A DNA stretch of 64,000 bases from Woeseiaceae bacterium (lineage in GTDB: Bacteria; Pseudomonadota; Gammaproteobacteria; Steroidobacterales; Woeseiaceae), in assembly GCA_021773115.1 (NCBI GenBank), contig JAJFKS010000033.1:124001-188000 (forward strand), written 5' to 3'. The notes below the pieces were generated by a model. It was given only the letters and a program-made list of their open reading frames with translations. It was not told the DNA's origin and made no database searches. Each line of letters begins with the position of its first letter. The first letter of the stretch is position 1. Below are positions 63,525-64,000 of this stretch, in pieces. The translations under genes and the position numbers were made by a program.

Positions 63525-63553
63525 TTGGCGTGGAAAGCCTTGCTAAATATAGG
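63525..63553 (+). promoter_or_regulatory. Candidate sigma-70 promoter of hemB
   Basis: TTGGCG (63525-63530) and TATAGG (63548-63553) are separated by 17 bp and lie about 50 bp before the hemB ATG, giving a short leader. Confidence 0.5.
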
Positions 63554-63604
63554 GAAAATGTGAAATTCCCGGTATTATTATTAATTCTCTTATTCTGATT
63601 AGCT

Positions 63605-64000
63605 ATGAGTCAATCCAGCTTAGGACAGTTCCCGCAAAATCGCCTGCGGCGCAGTCGGCGCACACCCGCGCTCAGGCGGCTGGTTGCCGAAACGACCTTG
63701 AATGCTAACGACCTTATATACCCGGTTTTCGTGCTCGAGGGAAAAGATCGCTCGGAAGTGGTTGATTCCATGCCCGGGGTACGGAGGCTGAGCATTGACC
63801 GGCTGCTTCCGGATTTAGCCGAAGCGCACAAACTGGGCATTCCGTCCATCGCCTTGTTCCCGGTTGTCGATGCCAAGCTGAAGTCGCTCGAGGGAGCCGA
63901 ATGCGCCAATCCCGATGGCCTCGTACAACGCTCGGTAGCCACAATCAAGGCTGAATTTCCGGATCTGGCCATTATAACCGACGTCGCTCTCGATCCTTAT
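63605..64000 (+). CDS. hemB: Delta-aminolevulinic acid dehydratase, 5' part (runs off the window)
   Basis: The frame is open for 132 codons from the ATG at 63605 to the window edge. It starts with the family N-terminus (NRLRRSRRTPALRRLVAE), then NDLIYPVFVLEGK, DSMPGVRRLSID, and ends TDVALDPY, where the metal-site and Schiff-base lysines are still to come. It condenses two 5-aminolevulinates to porphobilinogen. It is divergent from the ECF sigma gene over a 136-bp gap. Confidence 0.93.
   Translation, partial: MSQSSLGQFPQNRLRRSRRTPALRRLVAETTLNANDLIYPVFVLEGKDRSEVVDSMPGVRRLSIDRLLPDLAEAHKLGIPSIALFPVVDAKLKSLEGAECANPDGLVQRSVATIKAEFPDLAIITDVALDPY

Overview
The window reads as chromosomal DNA of a gammaproteobacterium of moderately high GC content. 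Evidence is the gene order lysM-dprA-smg-topA-tsaC-hemF set divergently to def-fmt-rsmB-DUF4390-ntrYX, the full-length PntA, the TsaC and HemF types, and a marine-proteobacterial dedicated sortase locus. A marine lineage such as Woeseiaceae or a neighbour of Xanthomonadales would fit, but the sequence alone does not settle it. No tRNA, rRNA, CRISPR array, prophage or transposase gene was seen.

Layout. 1-8.7 kb: a truncated TonB-dependent receptor, small envelope proteins (DUF3047-like, DUF1499, DUF3465, an OmpA-type lipoprotein, an Mpo1-like membrane protein), glutaryl-CoA dehydrogenase, and two convergent MATE exporters whose 3' ends overlap by 90 bp. 8.8-14.3 kb: a complete proteobacterial dedicated sortase system, with the sortase and its single VIT/VWA target protein on the minus strand and, divergently, a response regulator and histidine kinase. 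14.3-20.1 kb: gltBD. 20.4-35.3 kb: lipoproteins, a third MATE exporter, a FadI-like thiolase, ferrochelatase, small enzymes, a 5'-3' exonuclease next to an HNH nuclease, pntAB, and an overlapping operon of sigma factor, DUF3619, a small exported protein and DUF3106. 35.4-41.2 kb: priA, argS, a SPOR protein and a CapA-like lipoprotein. 41.2-48.5 kb, minus strand: def-fmt-rsmB-DUF4390-ntrY-ntrX. 48.7-56.1 kb, plus strand: LysM protein, dprA, smg, topA, tsaC, hemF and a VOC protein. 56.2-60.6 kb: a TonB_C-like/TPR-like exported protein and a large PA-domain subtilase. 60.5-63.5 kb, minus strand: a membrane protein, tag, a Cys-rich HvfA-like precursor peptide, and an ECF sigma/DUF3379 pair. The window ends in the 5' part of hemB.

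Most unusual items. (1) A 124-residue secreted peptide with eight EGSCG motifs, which looks like an HvfA-type RiPP metallophore precursor. It sits directly downstream of an ECF sigma/anti-sigma pair, with no modification enzyme in the window. (2) A 287-bp non-coding element between def and fmt, with 34-bp terminal inverted repeats and two nested long hairpins, whose end supplies the def stop codon. A fused-ends version of its termini lies between the HNH and exonuclease genes and supplies a stop codon and a ribosome binding site. (3) An NtrX-like regulator with a degenerate Walker A and no GAFTGA loop. (4) The self-contained sortase system. (5) A TopA that has a long Lys/Ala tail in place of zinc fingers.

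Three haem biosynthesis genes (hemH, hemF, hemB) are scattered through the window. Peptide deformylation and initiator formylation (def, fmt), rRNA methylation (rsmB) and DNA topology/uptake/restart functions (topA, dprA, priA) form the housekeeping core. Envelope and secretion genes form the accessory part.
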